Assembly: GCA_022828595.1 (NCBI GenBank)
Contig: JAKGHH010000001.1
Location: 118,308,999 to 118,372,998 of the forward strand
Length of the DNA: 64,000 nt
Direction: 5' to 3'
DNA from: Nelumbo lutea
Taxonomy: Eukaryota; Streptophyta; Magnoliopsida; Proteales; Nelumbonaceae
Shown here: positions 47,286 through 58,103 of the stretch, piece after piece
Position numbering within the stretch: the stretch's first letter is position 1
How the letters are laid out: every line of letters begins with the position of its first letter
Notes under the pieces: generated by a model
Database searches by the model: none
What the model was told of the DNA's origin: nothing
What the model saw: only the letters and a program-made list of their open reading frames with translations
Translations under genes and position numbers: made by a program

Positions 47286-47678
47286 CAAAAGTATAAATGT
47301 CGGATACAATGAGAGATAATGTGATTTATTTAATGACTTAAATGTGAGGCTTAATGAGAGGTAATTGAATGTACTTAATGGTATTCTTTTAATCACATTT
47401 TCTTCCCTTTCAATGGAGATGGACTAAATTCAAGAGGAGGGGTATTTCAATAAAGAAAATTTCCAAAAGCCAATACCTCCCCATTCGCACTTTTTTAAGT
47501 AGTATATATATTTATTATAACCGGGTTTGTTGGGTTAGACCTGATTGTCTCAAGAACCTATTGATTCAGTTCTAGGTCAAAAAATTACAGACCCTATTGG
47601 GTCTGGGTCTGGGTCAAATGTTGGGTCGGTTCCAGTTATCGCTGGTTCCAATCTAGATTCAACCCATTGACAACCCTA

Positions 47679-49373
47679 ATGACATAGAAGGTGTTTCCCG
47701 TGAGCATCTAAAGCAGCCAACTTAAATTTGTTTTTAATTGTTTTGTTTTGTTTTACCCCTAAAATAGTATCTGATTCTCAGCTCATAGATCATCACCCCT
47801 GACCTTGCTTTCTATACACTGGTTTCACAAACTAAATCTTGGTCTCGAATATATGAAATTGGCCCCTTCACTTCATTGTGGTTGTGAGCAGAGGGGAATC
47901 ATGGTTGCCTTGGTCTTTCTAGTGTTTAATCTTGTTGTAGGAAATGGTGAATCAAAATGGTGTACAAATACAAGTTCCTTAATTCAGACTCTTGGCTTTG
48001 TATTCTAAGATATGTGGTTGGGAATTGATTCTTAGGCTCGTTCACTTTTAGGGAAGTTACTTATCCAGTAACTGTAATATGACAATTACTATTTTAATCA
48101 TAAAAAAATCTATTATTAAAAGGGACAATTTTGTCCTGCCTAAATATTGTCAACTTTTCCCCCTAGGTGGGAAGGTTATCCACCTAGGGGATGGGTATCA
48201 CTTAATCGGGTAAGTGATACTTAGGGAAAATAAATTTTCCATGGACCTCACATAAATCTGAAAAAAGAACATGGATTTCTTGGTTTTTAGTAATCCCATT
48301 GACCAACTTTCCCCCTCTCAAAATCCAAAAAATGACAGATCTTTTTGGATATGAACATAGCTTTGTTTTTAGTACCAATGTTTTTGAACTGTTGTTGACC
48401 CGGATGGTTAGACCGTTTGGCCCAGGGACCATCTAGGCAACTGGTTCCATTTTACCCCAAACCCAATCTCTGGCCAAAAACCATTGAATTGGTCAATGAC
48501 TCATTGACCCAGGTGATCAAACCACCAACCCATTTGACCTGTTCAATGATTTTTTGCCTTTTTATTATTTTAATAATTGTTTTTAAATTCAATTGGAATG
48601 GAGTATGAAGAGCCAGAGTCTCGATGAATCTCTTGGATATTCCGTGGCCTAGGGCATTGATGTTAGGAACAGCAACTGGGTGGGTTTGGGGCAGAGCACC
48701 CCCTCCCCATCACTGCCCCATCCCTGGTGGTGGGGTGGGTTTAGGATGAAGAATTCCCAAAATTTCCTCATCCAAACAACCACCTAAAATGCATCTAATT
48801 TGGGGGTATTTAGAAATAAAATTATAGGAATTTAAGATTATTTTAATATTATAAAAATTTCATGATATTTTAAAAATGGAATTATGGGATCCTAGGGTTT
48901 TAGGAATTTAGGGAAAATTCAAGAATATTTTAAAAATGGATGATTCTCCTATGAATTTTATTGGATTTGTCATATTCTCAGAGACTTATAGTTTTTCTTT
49001 CTTTCTTTCTTTCTTTTTTTTTTGGCAACGCCTTTCATAGACTCACATTTGGTTACTTGGGCATCCATGATCTATTTATTCTTAGGGTTTTAAAAGAACC
49101 GAAGTTGCTGGGTTTTCATAAATTGGAGGTCATACCAGATTCAGGGAATGTAACCAATTGCTTAATCCCAACTATAAATGCTTAAACATCATCCAATTAT
49201 TATAATGATAAATGACTAGCATACACTTGTTATCTATAGAAAGATTTATAACCATTTTTAGCAGTTTAGTACTCATGTTATTTAACAAATCCATTGAATA
49301 TGAACTGTTTTTCTTGTTGTAAATTTTAAAAATAAATTAAAACCATCTGGTTTCAAAATAAATTGGTTCTTAA
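47679..49373. other. intergenic; dispersed repeat copies, no gene
   Basis: 48372-48600 is a copy of the ACCGGT/AAACC-type dispersed element (GTTGACCCGGATGGTTAGACC). 48691-48945 is a third, single copy of the inverted-repeat arm family (AATTATGGGATCCTAGG against AATTGTGGGATCCTAGG at 23.9 kb). A CTTT run lies at about 48997-49016. Short open frames lack recognisable domains. Confidence 0.6.
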
Positions 49374-49457
49374 GGCTTAGTTTGGAAGGAGTATGAATAT
49401 AAATATGTAGAGTACAAAACCTTGAATTTTGTATATATACTCTTTTCAAACTGAGCC
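49374..49457. mobile_element. Tourist-like MITE, 84 bp (GGCTCAGTT family)
   Basis: Ends GGCTTAGTTTGGAA and TTTTCAAACTGAGCC are inverted, and TAA flanks both sides (49371-49373 and 49458-49460). It is a shorter relative of 35951-36070. Confidence 0.78.
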
Positions 49458-50204
49458 TAAACAAAAATGTGGAAAACATGTTCTTTTTTATTTTCAAAAC
49501 GAAAAAAAAAAACATATTCTTGAATTTCTTGATTTGAAAAATATATTTTCATCTAATGATATCTCTTCATCTTTCATAGCCCAAGGCCTGGCCCAATTCC
49601 AGGCCAATCCAAGTCCAGACTGAGGCAAACGCTCTAACACAACTCCTGCTAAGTTTGGACAGGTTCTAGGACTGAATAATGGATGGTTAGTCTTTATGTA
49701 AGTTATTAAGTTGCATTGCATTCAAACCGAATCCTTGGGATAAAATTGAACACTGGAAAATGAATTGATGTGAAACAAATTAGCTGTGTACGCAAAATAA
49801 GCATACTTATATATAGATGTTTTATATTGGAAATTTTAAAATTATGAACAGATGACATTAGTTGTGAAAAGTGAAAACCATTAACGCAAAGATCTGGTTT
49901 ATGACTAAATGGACCTTGGATTAACATGTGACCAATCCAGTGGGCTCCCCTTATCTAATTGATGGTGCAGATTGGCTTCTATATGACCTTAAATAGCTGG
50001 GTTCACGGGTTCACAGACAGAAGCTTTCCGACTTGACCCATTTATATATAAAGGACCGGGCTAGAATCTAGATGGGCTGGGTTGAAGCAACATAAAGGCT
50101 AAAGCCTCAACCCATGCCAAATCCAAGCTTTATCCACATCTCTGCTAGGACTATCCAACTAACTACCAATTGAACCACCACTCAGTTGTGGGTGGGACAA
50201 TTGA
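49458..50204. other. intergenic; repeat patch shared with 32.6 kb
   Basis: 49920-50035 shares an ordered set of words with 32660-32775 (AACATGT, ACCAATCCA, TGG, GATTGGC, GGGTTC, GAAGC), probably an old dispersed repeat. No coding region is supported. Confidence 0.45.
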
Positions 50205-50507
50205 GCCTCTTTCTCTCTCTCTCTCTCATTTGGTGGGGAACATCTTAACTTAACGTTGAAGAAGCCCTCAATGTCCTTTCGACTTTTGTGAAATCACTCT
50301 GTTGAGTCATCATTCTACTCCTATTATAAAAGAAAAAAAGGAAAGATATTTGCTCCTCTCTCTCTCTCTCGTTTGGAGGTGGGGAAGGCACTGCTAGTAC
50401 CTTTCCTTTTTCTTTTATAATTGGAGTAAAATGATGACTCAAGTGATTTGGCAAAAGCCAAAAGGACATTGAGGGCTTCTTCATTAAGATGCCTTCCGCA
50501 CCTTCAA

Positions 50508-50541
<34 letters not shown>

Positions 50542-50542
50542 C
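50205..50542. repeat. long foldback, about 130-bp arms with short loop
   Basis: The left arm (50205-50345) and right arm (about 50398-50542) are inverted complements. GAAGAAGCCCTCAATGTCCT is present on the left at about 50260-50281 and its exact complement on the right. GAGTCATCATT and TTATAAAAGAAAAA also pair. CT repeats open the left arm, GA repeats close the right arm, and a loop of about 50 bases contains another CT run. It may be a MITE or a small-RNA hairpin locus. Confidence 0.85.
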
Positions 50543-51130
50543 AATAAAACAACATGCCAGATTCAATTTCATGCAGTAAATAGTGGGTGCCGTAACTTTT
50601 TGTTTGAAAATTTGAAGAATTAGCAAGGGTAAAAGAGACTTTTGATAATTCTGTTAGACATAATTTTGACCCCGGAGGACTTGGTCCAATTTGAAAAGAG
50701 AGAAGAGGATTCAATAATTACAAGGGGAGATTTAAGTCTTTTATCCGGGCTCCATTTAGGGGCCATTGGGTAACAGCTGAAATTGCTGAATTAAAAGACT
50801 TCTCATTTTATCTTTTAATTGTTAAAATAATTAAATAATAAAATTTTCAAGGATATAATAATCAACCCAAAATCTTATTCATTAGAAGACAACGACAAGC
50901 TTTTCAATTCAGCATTTTTCAGCTGTTGTCAAACCTGTTCCTCTTGACCAGCCATGCACATGCTGAATTTTATGGGTGTACCCAGACCCGATCCAACAAT
51001 AGCCAATCCGGTCGGGTGATGTTGAAGCAAACGGATCGGATCCTTCCCAATCCAATATCCAAGGCGCAACGAGTAAAAATCTGTAAATGCAGACTGCCGA
51101 GGCGAAGGATGAAGGAGAAAATATCCTTTC
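50543..51130. other. intergenic, no gene seen
   Basis: Nothing recognisable apart from AT-rich sequence and a patch with GGTACACCC/GACCCGATCC-like words near 50975-51000. Confidence 0.5.
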
Positions 51131-51249
51131 TTTATTTCTAAAGTGCCCCTCACGTTAGAATTACTTTTTATTTCTTTATTCCTAAAGTGCCCCTCACGTT
51201 AGAATTACTTTTTATTTATTTATTCCTAAAGTGCCCCTCATGTGCTCCA
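51131..51249. repeat. 44-bp tandem repeat, about 2.7 copies
   Basis: TAAAGTGCCCCTCA occurs at 51139, 51183 and 51227, an exact 44-bp period, separated by CGTTAGAATTACTTTTTATT. It lies about 470 bp upstream of the NET2 start. Confidence 0.9.
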
Positions 51250-51717
51250 GAACTACTTTTTTTTATAACAGAAATACCTGTTATAAAGAACTACTTTCTT
51301 TATCATCGATACAACGTAAATAATAATAAAAAGAAGAAAATGGGATCGTCGGCGAGTCGGTGACTTTATGAGAAACTTTTTTGTCAGAAAGAAGAAAAAG
51401 AGGAAAACATGCTCTCCTTTATATTTCCTACTACTGCCACCCTGGCAAAATAATTATTAGCCACGTGGACCATCTTAGGTGGTACTTCACTGCTTCCCAA
51501 AGGAAACCAGGTATCCCTAGTCTGTAAGCCTAGACTTTCCCTTCCATATGCCAGTAAGTGTTAGTCCAGAGTCCATACTCCAGAGAATCCCATGTTTAAA
51601 GCCCAAATGAGTTGTTGATGACGGAGATCTCAGAAAGCTGTCCACAGAAACCCAACCCTTCTTTTTCATTATAGTTCATGTCAACAACCTCAGTCTTTAG
51701 ATCTTCTGTAGAGAGAG
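51250..51717 (+). promoter_or_regulatory. putative promoter and leader of the NET2-like gene
   Basis: CTTTATATTTCC at about 51417-51428 is a possible TATA element. The sequence CCACGTGG at 51462-51469 contains a G-box. Several ATGs precede the gene; the one at 51678 opens a frame that overlaps the real start out of frame. The transcription start is unknown. Confidence 0.35.
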
Positions 51718-54700
51718 ATGATGTTGCAGAGAGCTGCAAGCAATGCATATTCATGGTGGTGGGCGAGCCACATCAGGACAAAGCAGTCAAAATGGCTCGA
51801 ACAGAACCTTCAAGGTATTATCCTGGTCTGCCAGACAATTGGTTTTGATTGATTTGGTTAATCTGCTATCTGTAATTCAATTTAGATCACATTCAGACAC
51901 GAACTGTTTGTATTATAAGTTCCAGGTGTTTCACAGTTGCCAGTTATTGGTTTTCTTTCTTCATTGCAAATGAAGCTCTTTAATCAAATCTGAATGGAAT
52001 TTTTCTTCTTGTCCACCAAAAAGAGAGAATGCATATATACCAGGAATAAGTTTCTTCCCATGATTTTGATGCCGGTTATTGAAAATTGGTTGATTTGGAG
52101 ATATTGGTCTTGGTGTTCTCTTCTTTTATTCATCTACAAATTTCAAATGGATCACTAACTAGTGAACTTGGACTCCCTGCTATATCTCAAAAGAATTTCC
52201 ATGTGTTTTTTTCTCATACAATGCTAGTTTTTAGACTGTGGAAATTGATTTTGGTTAATCAGAATCCCCAAAGAAACTCATTCACATGAATGGCCAGTGA
52301 GTGGAAAACAAAAACTTGGGAATGAAAACAGGAGATGAGAATCATACCCCTCAACTAATAAGACTTGTCCCAACTATATGAGTTCAGCTACACAAATCCT
52401 GTTCTGTCATTCCATTTAGTATTGTCAGGGACAGGACGGTAGAACTCGTGACCTGGTGACTGAACTTATCTGGGTCCCGCTTAATTGATGGTTCCATCTG
52501 ATTTAACCAGTAAAATCATGGTCCAGTGCGCATTCCAGTTTTCTGTTTGGTCCAACTCTAACATCGGTTTCACTCTATTTATTTCTATATCCATTGTTAA
52601 ATTATGGACCCTGAATCATTTCTCACTACTTCAATCCATGTCATTTTTGCTTGCCCCTAGCTCTTCTGGCCTTTCGATTTGCAACAGATCATTCTAATTA
52701 ATGTTGTGGAAAGTCTTTCTGTATGTAACCAAATCATCTTGGTCTATGCTCCCTCATTTTCTTATTGGGTGTACTAAGTTTAATATGAGTGTTCATTTTT
52801 TATCCCATCCTTTCTAGTTTTCTCCCTCTTTCTCCTCAACATTAACATTGCTACAATACTAATTTTCTAGACATGTTTCTGAACTCTCCAACACTCCATC
52901 CCATACAACATTGTTTACTTCAAAGTTTTGCCTTTAGCCTAAGTTGTATTCTCCTATCACAATGGACTCTACGTGCATCCCTTCATTTTGCCCATCTTGT
53001 TAATTCTATGAATGACATCATCAATCTCTTCCTTGTTATGGATTATTGGAGCAAAGTGATGAAAGAAAACCGGAGTATCAGACCATTATATACAAAGAAA
53101 AAATGGTAACGTGGATACCTGGCAATTGACTTATTTACATAATATATATGACTCCACCACATATAAGTGATGCTAATTTATATCACCAATTTTTAAATTT
53201 GGAGAATATTGGCAGATATGGAGGAGAAGGTGAAATACATTGTTAAACTCATCGAAGAGGATGGAGACTCTTTTGCAAAGAGGGCAGAGATGTATTACAG
53301 AAAGAGACCTGAACTCATAAAATTTGTGGAAGAATCTTATCGGGCATACAGAGCCTTAGCTGAGAGGTATGACCACATATCTGGAGAGCTGCAAAATGCC
53401 AACAACACTATTGCAACTGTTTTTCCTGAGCAAGTTCAGTTTGCAATGGATGAAGAAGATGAGGATGAATATCTGAAAATATCCAATTCATCACTAAATC
53501 CCACTAAACTACCCATGGATTTACCTGAAGTCCCAAAACCAAATATTCCAAAGGTTCCTATGATTCCAAAGAAAGAGCAAAACAGCCCACCCACATTGCT
53601 TGCAAAGAAATCACAGCCTAAGAAGACAACTGCATCTACTACTATCACTAGTAGTCCTCGAATGAGCAAAGCTGAGGCACTAGAAGAAGTGGATAGACTC
53701 CAAAAAGGAATCTTGGCCCTACAGACTGAGAAAGAGTTCTTTAAGAGCTCATATGAGAGAAGTCATACCAAGTATTGGGAAATTGAGAAGCAGATAACAG
53801 AGATGCAGGAGGAGATTTGTAGCTTACAAGATGAATTTAATATTGGAACAGTCATTGAGGATGATGAGGCTCGAACTCTGATGGCTGCTACAGCTCTGAA
53901 ATCATGCCAGGAGACCTTGATCCAGTTGCAGGAGAAACAAGAGCGATCAGCTGAAGAAGCAAAAATAGAATGCCAACGGGTCAAGGATGCCCATGAAAAG
54001 TTGAAAACCCTCAGGTGTGAATTTCTCGGTGATCAGATTGACCAGAAAATACTTTCTGATGAAAAAGAATCTATTAATTTAAATCCAAACCTGAACTTGG
54101 CGCAAGAAGAAATCAGTTTGAAACAGGATAGGCTTGAATTGGGGTCAATATGTAACAAGATCATGGACCATTTTGAGGTGAAACCTGGTACATCCCTCAC
54201 TATGTCAGAATTGGTAGAAAAGATTGATGAACTGGCAAATAAAGTCATCGACTTGGAAGTTGCAGTTTCATGTCAGACTGCTTTGATCATGAGATTAAAG
54301 TCAGAAACTGATGAACTTCAGGCACATCTCAGGACCTTGGAAGAGGATAAGTCTACTCTGATCAAAGGTTCAAATAATTTGATAGACAGACTAAGAGAAT
54401 TGGATTCCCAGTTGCAAGGAATACGGGATCTCAACCGGAATGTTGAAGACCAAAACAACAACCTCAAGAAACATTTTACTGAGTTACACTGTGACCTCAA
54501 TCATCTTTCTAAAAAGCTGCAGAGTGTGAAGCCTGACGAGGAGGTTGAAATGGCTAGTTCGTTCAAAGAAGTTGGAACTTTTCCCAATGATCAATCAACT
54601 AAAAGCTTGGAAGAACAAGAAAAAGTTGTAACTCCTGCTCATGGTTTGATCAATTTAGGGAACAGGATGGAAGTGGAAGAGATAAAAGATGAGGTTCAAA

Positions 54701-56475
54701 ATTCCAGTCACCAAGATGAAGATGTAGTTCAACCAAATTTGATCACCATCACTAGTGATATTTCAGAAAAACATAGTGATGAAAAAGAGCAGGGCAAAGT
54801 TGAGAAGCAGGACCCATCACAAACAGAAAACATTGTTGTCAATGTTGAATCACAAGAAGGGGACATTCGGCATGATGATCAACCAAACTGTCAGCAGTTG
54901 AAAAGGGTCATTGAACAAAGTGTGAAGCCTGACGAGGAAGTTGAAATGACTAGTTCATTCAAAGAAGTAGGCACTTTTCCCAATGACCAATCAACCAAAA
55001 GCTTGGAAGAACAAGAAAAAGTTGTAATTCCTGCTCATGGTTTGGTCAATCTACAGAACAGGATGGAAGTGGAAGAGAAGAAAGATGGGGTTCAAAATTC
55101 CAGTTACCAAGATGAGTATGTAGTTCAACCAAAGTTGAACACCATCACTAGTGATATTTTAGAAAAACATAGTGATGAAAAAGAGCAGGGCAAAGTTGAG
55201 AAGAAGGATCCATCCCAAGCAGAAGATATTGTTGTCGATGTTAAATCACAAGAAGGCAGCATTCAGCATGATGTTCAACCAAACTGGCAGCAGTTGTTCT
55301 TAAATGGATTAGAAGATAGAGAAAAGATTCTATTGACGGAGTACACTTCAATTCTTCAAAACTATAAGGAATTAAAGAAGAAGCTATCTGAAGTAGAGAA
55401 GAAAAACCGAGATAGTCAGTTTGAAACAATGATGCAACTAAGAGAACTAAAAACTGCTAATGCCATGAAGGATGAGGAAATCAAATCTTTGCATCAGAAA
55501 CTAAGTTTTCTGCAAACAAGTTCTGATAAAAACTCAAATATCGACCCCAACGATTTTGATGATTCAAAGCTGGAAATGCCCCATGATGCCATGACAGGAG
55601 GAGCCACCTCCCAGTTTACCAATATTCCAACTGTGACTCCAGACCACCAGCCTACAATTGGCAGATCCATTGCAACCAAAACTGCAAAAATCCAGACGAC
55701 ACAAGATGAAGAAGATGATGATGATGATGAAATCAAAGTGATTTTTGTTAATGAACCTCACACTGTTTCAGCCATTGAAGAGAAATTCCGAATGGGCGTT
55801 GATAAACTCTTGGAGGAGAACCTGGAGTTCTGGTTGAGGTTCAGCACATCATTCCATAAGATACAGAAGTTCCAGACCATAATACAGGATCTACAAGCTG
55901 AGTTCTCAAAGTTGAAGGAAAACAAAAGGAAAGAGGGCAATACAGAGAGGTCTCTAAAATCAGATGCCCGGCCTATATACAAACACTTGAGAGAAATACA
56001 AACTGAATTGACAGTCTGGTTGGAGCAGAATGCACTATTAAAAGATGAATTACAGTATAGATTCTCATCTCTGTGCAACATGCAAGAAGAAATATCAAGA
56101 GTTTCCAAGGCATGTTCTGAAGCTGAAGAAGTTGAGTTTACCAGTTATCAAGCTGCCAAGTTCCAAGGGGAGGTTCTGAACATGCAACAAGAGAACAATA
56201 AAGTTGCAGAAGAACTGCAAGCAGGTCTAGATCATGTGAGAGGACTACGGTTTGAAATTGAGAAAACTCTGTCAAAGTTGAATGAGGAATTTGATCTGTC
56301 AGGATCAAAAAACCATCATTCACACATTAAGCATACAACTAGTCGGCCTCGAGTTCCTTTGCGCTCATTCATTTTTGGCGACAAACCAAAAAAGCAGAAG
56401 CCATCAATATTCTCATGCATGAATCCAGCATTGCGTAAACAACACAGTAATCTGAGAACCGGACTTCCTATATAA
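51718..56475 (+). CDS. NET2: NETWORKED 2/KIP1-type actin-binding protein (1118 aa, two exons)
   Basis: Exon 1 is 51718-51814 and exon 2 is 53216-56475; the donor CAAG|GTATTA and acceptor GGCAG|ATATGG join as [13 protein letters not shown]. There are two start codons in a row (51718, 51721); family members begin [14 protein letters not shown], so the second may be the native start. The N-terminal NAB domain (about residues 5-95: [40 protein letters not shown]) binds actin filaments. A long coiled-coil region follows, and the C-terminus has [20 protein letters not shown], conserved in NET2/KIP1 proteins. In Arabidopsis and petunia these link actin to the plasma membrane in pollen, some through receptor kinases. 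Odd here is a 132-residue tandem repeat in the middle (54523-55314). The 1.4-kb intron has an Au-SINE-like patch near 52356-52393. Confidence 0.93.
54523..55314 (+). repeat. in-frame 396-bp tandem duplication inside the NET2-like gene
   Basis: Both units begin AGT GTG AAG CCT GAC GAG GA (54523 and 54919), so the period is 396 bp or exactly 132 codons. Both encode [30 protein letters not shown] and [13 protein letters not shown]. Identity is high along about 125 residues; the last few residues differ. Confidence 0.93.
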
Positions 56476-58103
56476 ATTGAATTTATTCCAGGTTCTTTAT
56501 TCTACTAGTTCATTTTATTTTATTCTTTGAGAGAGTATCCTTTTTTCTTGTTTCTGATAGTTTGAAGTTTGAAAAGTTCTAAGATGGACGGAACTTGGAG
56601 AGTGTTTTCTTAACTGCTTTTTTTCATATGGGAAATGTAATTCTCTACTTTTAGTTGATTTTTCTGATGAGTATATGAATCTTTTGATCATATGCCATGC
56701 CATCTCATTCCCCGTTTTTAATTAACAAGATAAACAGAAATCCCTCGAAGGAAATATCATGATTTTTCATATCTTTCCTCTTGATTTATTTTTTGTTTCA
56801 ATCCAAAACAAATATAAACTAACCTATTATTTTGAACCTCACTATGATATCAGATACTATTTTGTTAAGAGAGCTTATCTCTCCCTTTACAGACTCCAAT
56901 TTGGACTAGGATGACCCAAAACAACTCCTCATTGTTTTAAAACTAAGACAAATCCATAACTAACCCATTAGGACAGTTAAATAAGGCTTCCAACTCCCAA
57001 ACAAGTCTAATAAGATTTTTCAAATCCTACTAAAACTAACTACTTTAAAGACTCTGGAAATTACTAAACATAGTAATTACGTGAGTTACTATAATAGTAA
57101 GTCCAAGAGTTACCATAAATAGTAATTTTGAAACAGTGGTAAAACTCTAAAACGTCATTATTAAGACAGAAACAACTTGAAAATAAAAGAACTAAAAAGA
57201 GTACCAATATGGAAATATCCTATAACTCAATTTCCAAAATTGGTATAGGAATTGGAGAATTGGTTTGTTTCCCCATGAATTCTCCACTTGCTTCTACATC
57301 TGCATCATACAAGCTTGTTAATAAACAATAGCACCAGAAATTTTTCATGGAGGAACTCATAAATGCCAAAAGAGCAGAGAAGGAGATGTGGCAAAAGAAT
57401 CTTCCATCTGCCATCATCCTAGTAAATGCCCATTTGAATGGTAGCCTGCTTATTTTGCTGGCAGTTTCCCTGAATCTTTTCATACAATATCTTTAATCCT
57501 TTTACACAGCTTATATATGTTTATGACTACTTGCAAATCTTAATTATGCTGCCATAAAGCCTTCTGATGCTCAAAGAAGCTAATGACTGATGCAAGTTGT
57601 TGTTTTTCATTTGGATTTATTTTTGGGGAATGGGAAAAAAGATATCCCATGCAGGACAGTTTAGCCAAAGACATGCAGTTGGTTGAGAAGAATACTTGGT
57701 CATGCTGACCTCACTGTTGCATATTTTCATCGATATGCCCCCCTGGCTTTCCCTTCCAGAAGGAGATTATTTGCATAGCTGGAGGACGGAAAGAATAAAT
57801 ACATAGTTATGAAATGGACCTATGCTGGGAATGGAAGCTAATTGCATAGAAATACTTAAATGCATGGAAGATATTCTTTCTATCACCTATCTGAATTATT
57901 AATTAATAGGCCAGTTATGAACTTAGATAATTGGCATCATGTTGCGGATGATTGCTCTTATTATTACTCCAACAAAGTATCCTACATACATTTTGTGAAG
58001 TCTCAAACAAAGATTTAGATTTAATTGGCTTACATCACCTCAGTTATCCCTGGATACCAGAAGAGGTATAAAAGCAAAATTGACAGCTAAACCTGGCAGT
58101 ATA
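56476..58103. other. 3' flanks of NET2-like and NIC1 genes, no further gene
   Basis: Contains the 3' UTR of the NET2-like gene on the left. The minus-strand frame at 57483-57220 matches no domain I know. The right part is the 3' flank of NIC1. Confidence 0.5.

Larger units (their letters stand above)
41602..47510 (-). mobile_element. Helitron-like insertion, non-autonomous, about 5.9 kb
   Basis: On the minus strand the right border reads TACTACTTAAAAAAGTGCGA, like plant Helitron 5' ends. The left border reads GTGCAACGCGCATACAC followed by TTTTACTAGT, that is a small hairpin and a terminal CTAG before T. No Rep or helicase coding sequence is present. The sequence is AT-rich with internal tandem repeats and a nested solo LTR. 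The 5' TC is not intact, so the right end is approximate. Confidence 0.5.
41404..47678. mobile_element. hAT-like MITE split by a large insertion
   Basis: The left part (41404-41601) begins TAGGGCTGTTAATGGGT and is rich in GACCCGA words. The right part (about 47512-47678) has GGGTCTGGGTC words and ends ACCCATTGACAACCCTA. The ends are inverted complements, so these are two halves of one element of about 365 bp. The roughly 5.9-kb insert lies between them. Confidence 0.68.

Noticed and set aside
53209..53215. Open frame of the large NET2 exon appearing to start at TTG 53209
   Set aside because: The sequence there is intron end (GGCAG acceptor); the true N-terminus is encoded in the exon at 51718-51814.
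57220..57483. 87-codon minus-strand frame between NET2 and NIC1
   Set aside because: No domain recognised, no splice context, and it begins with a chance ATG; probably non-coding.
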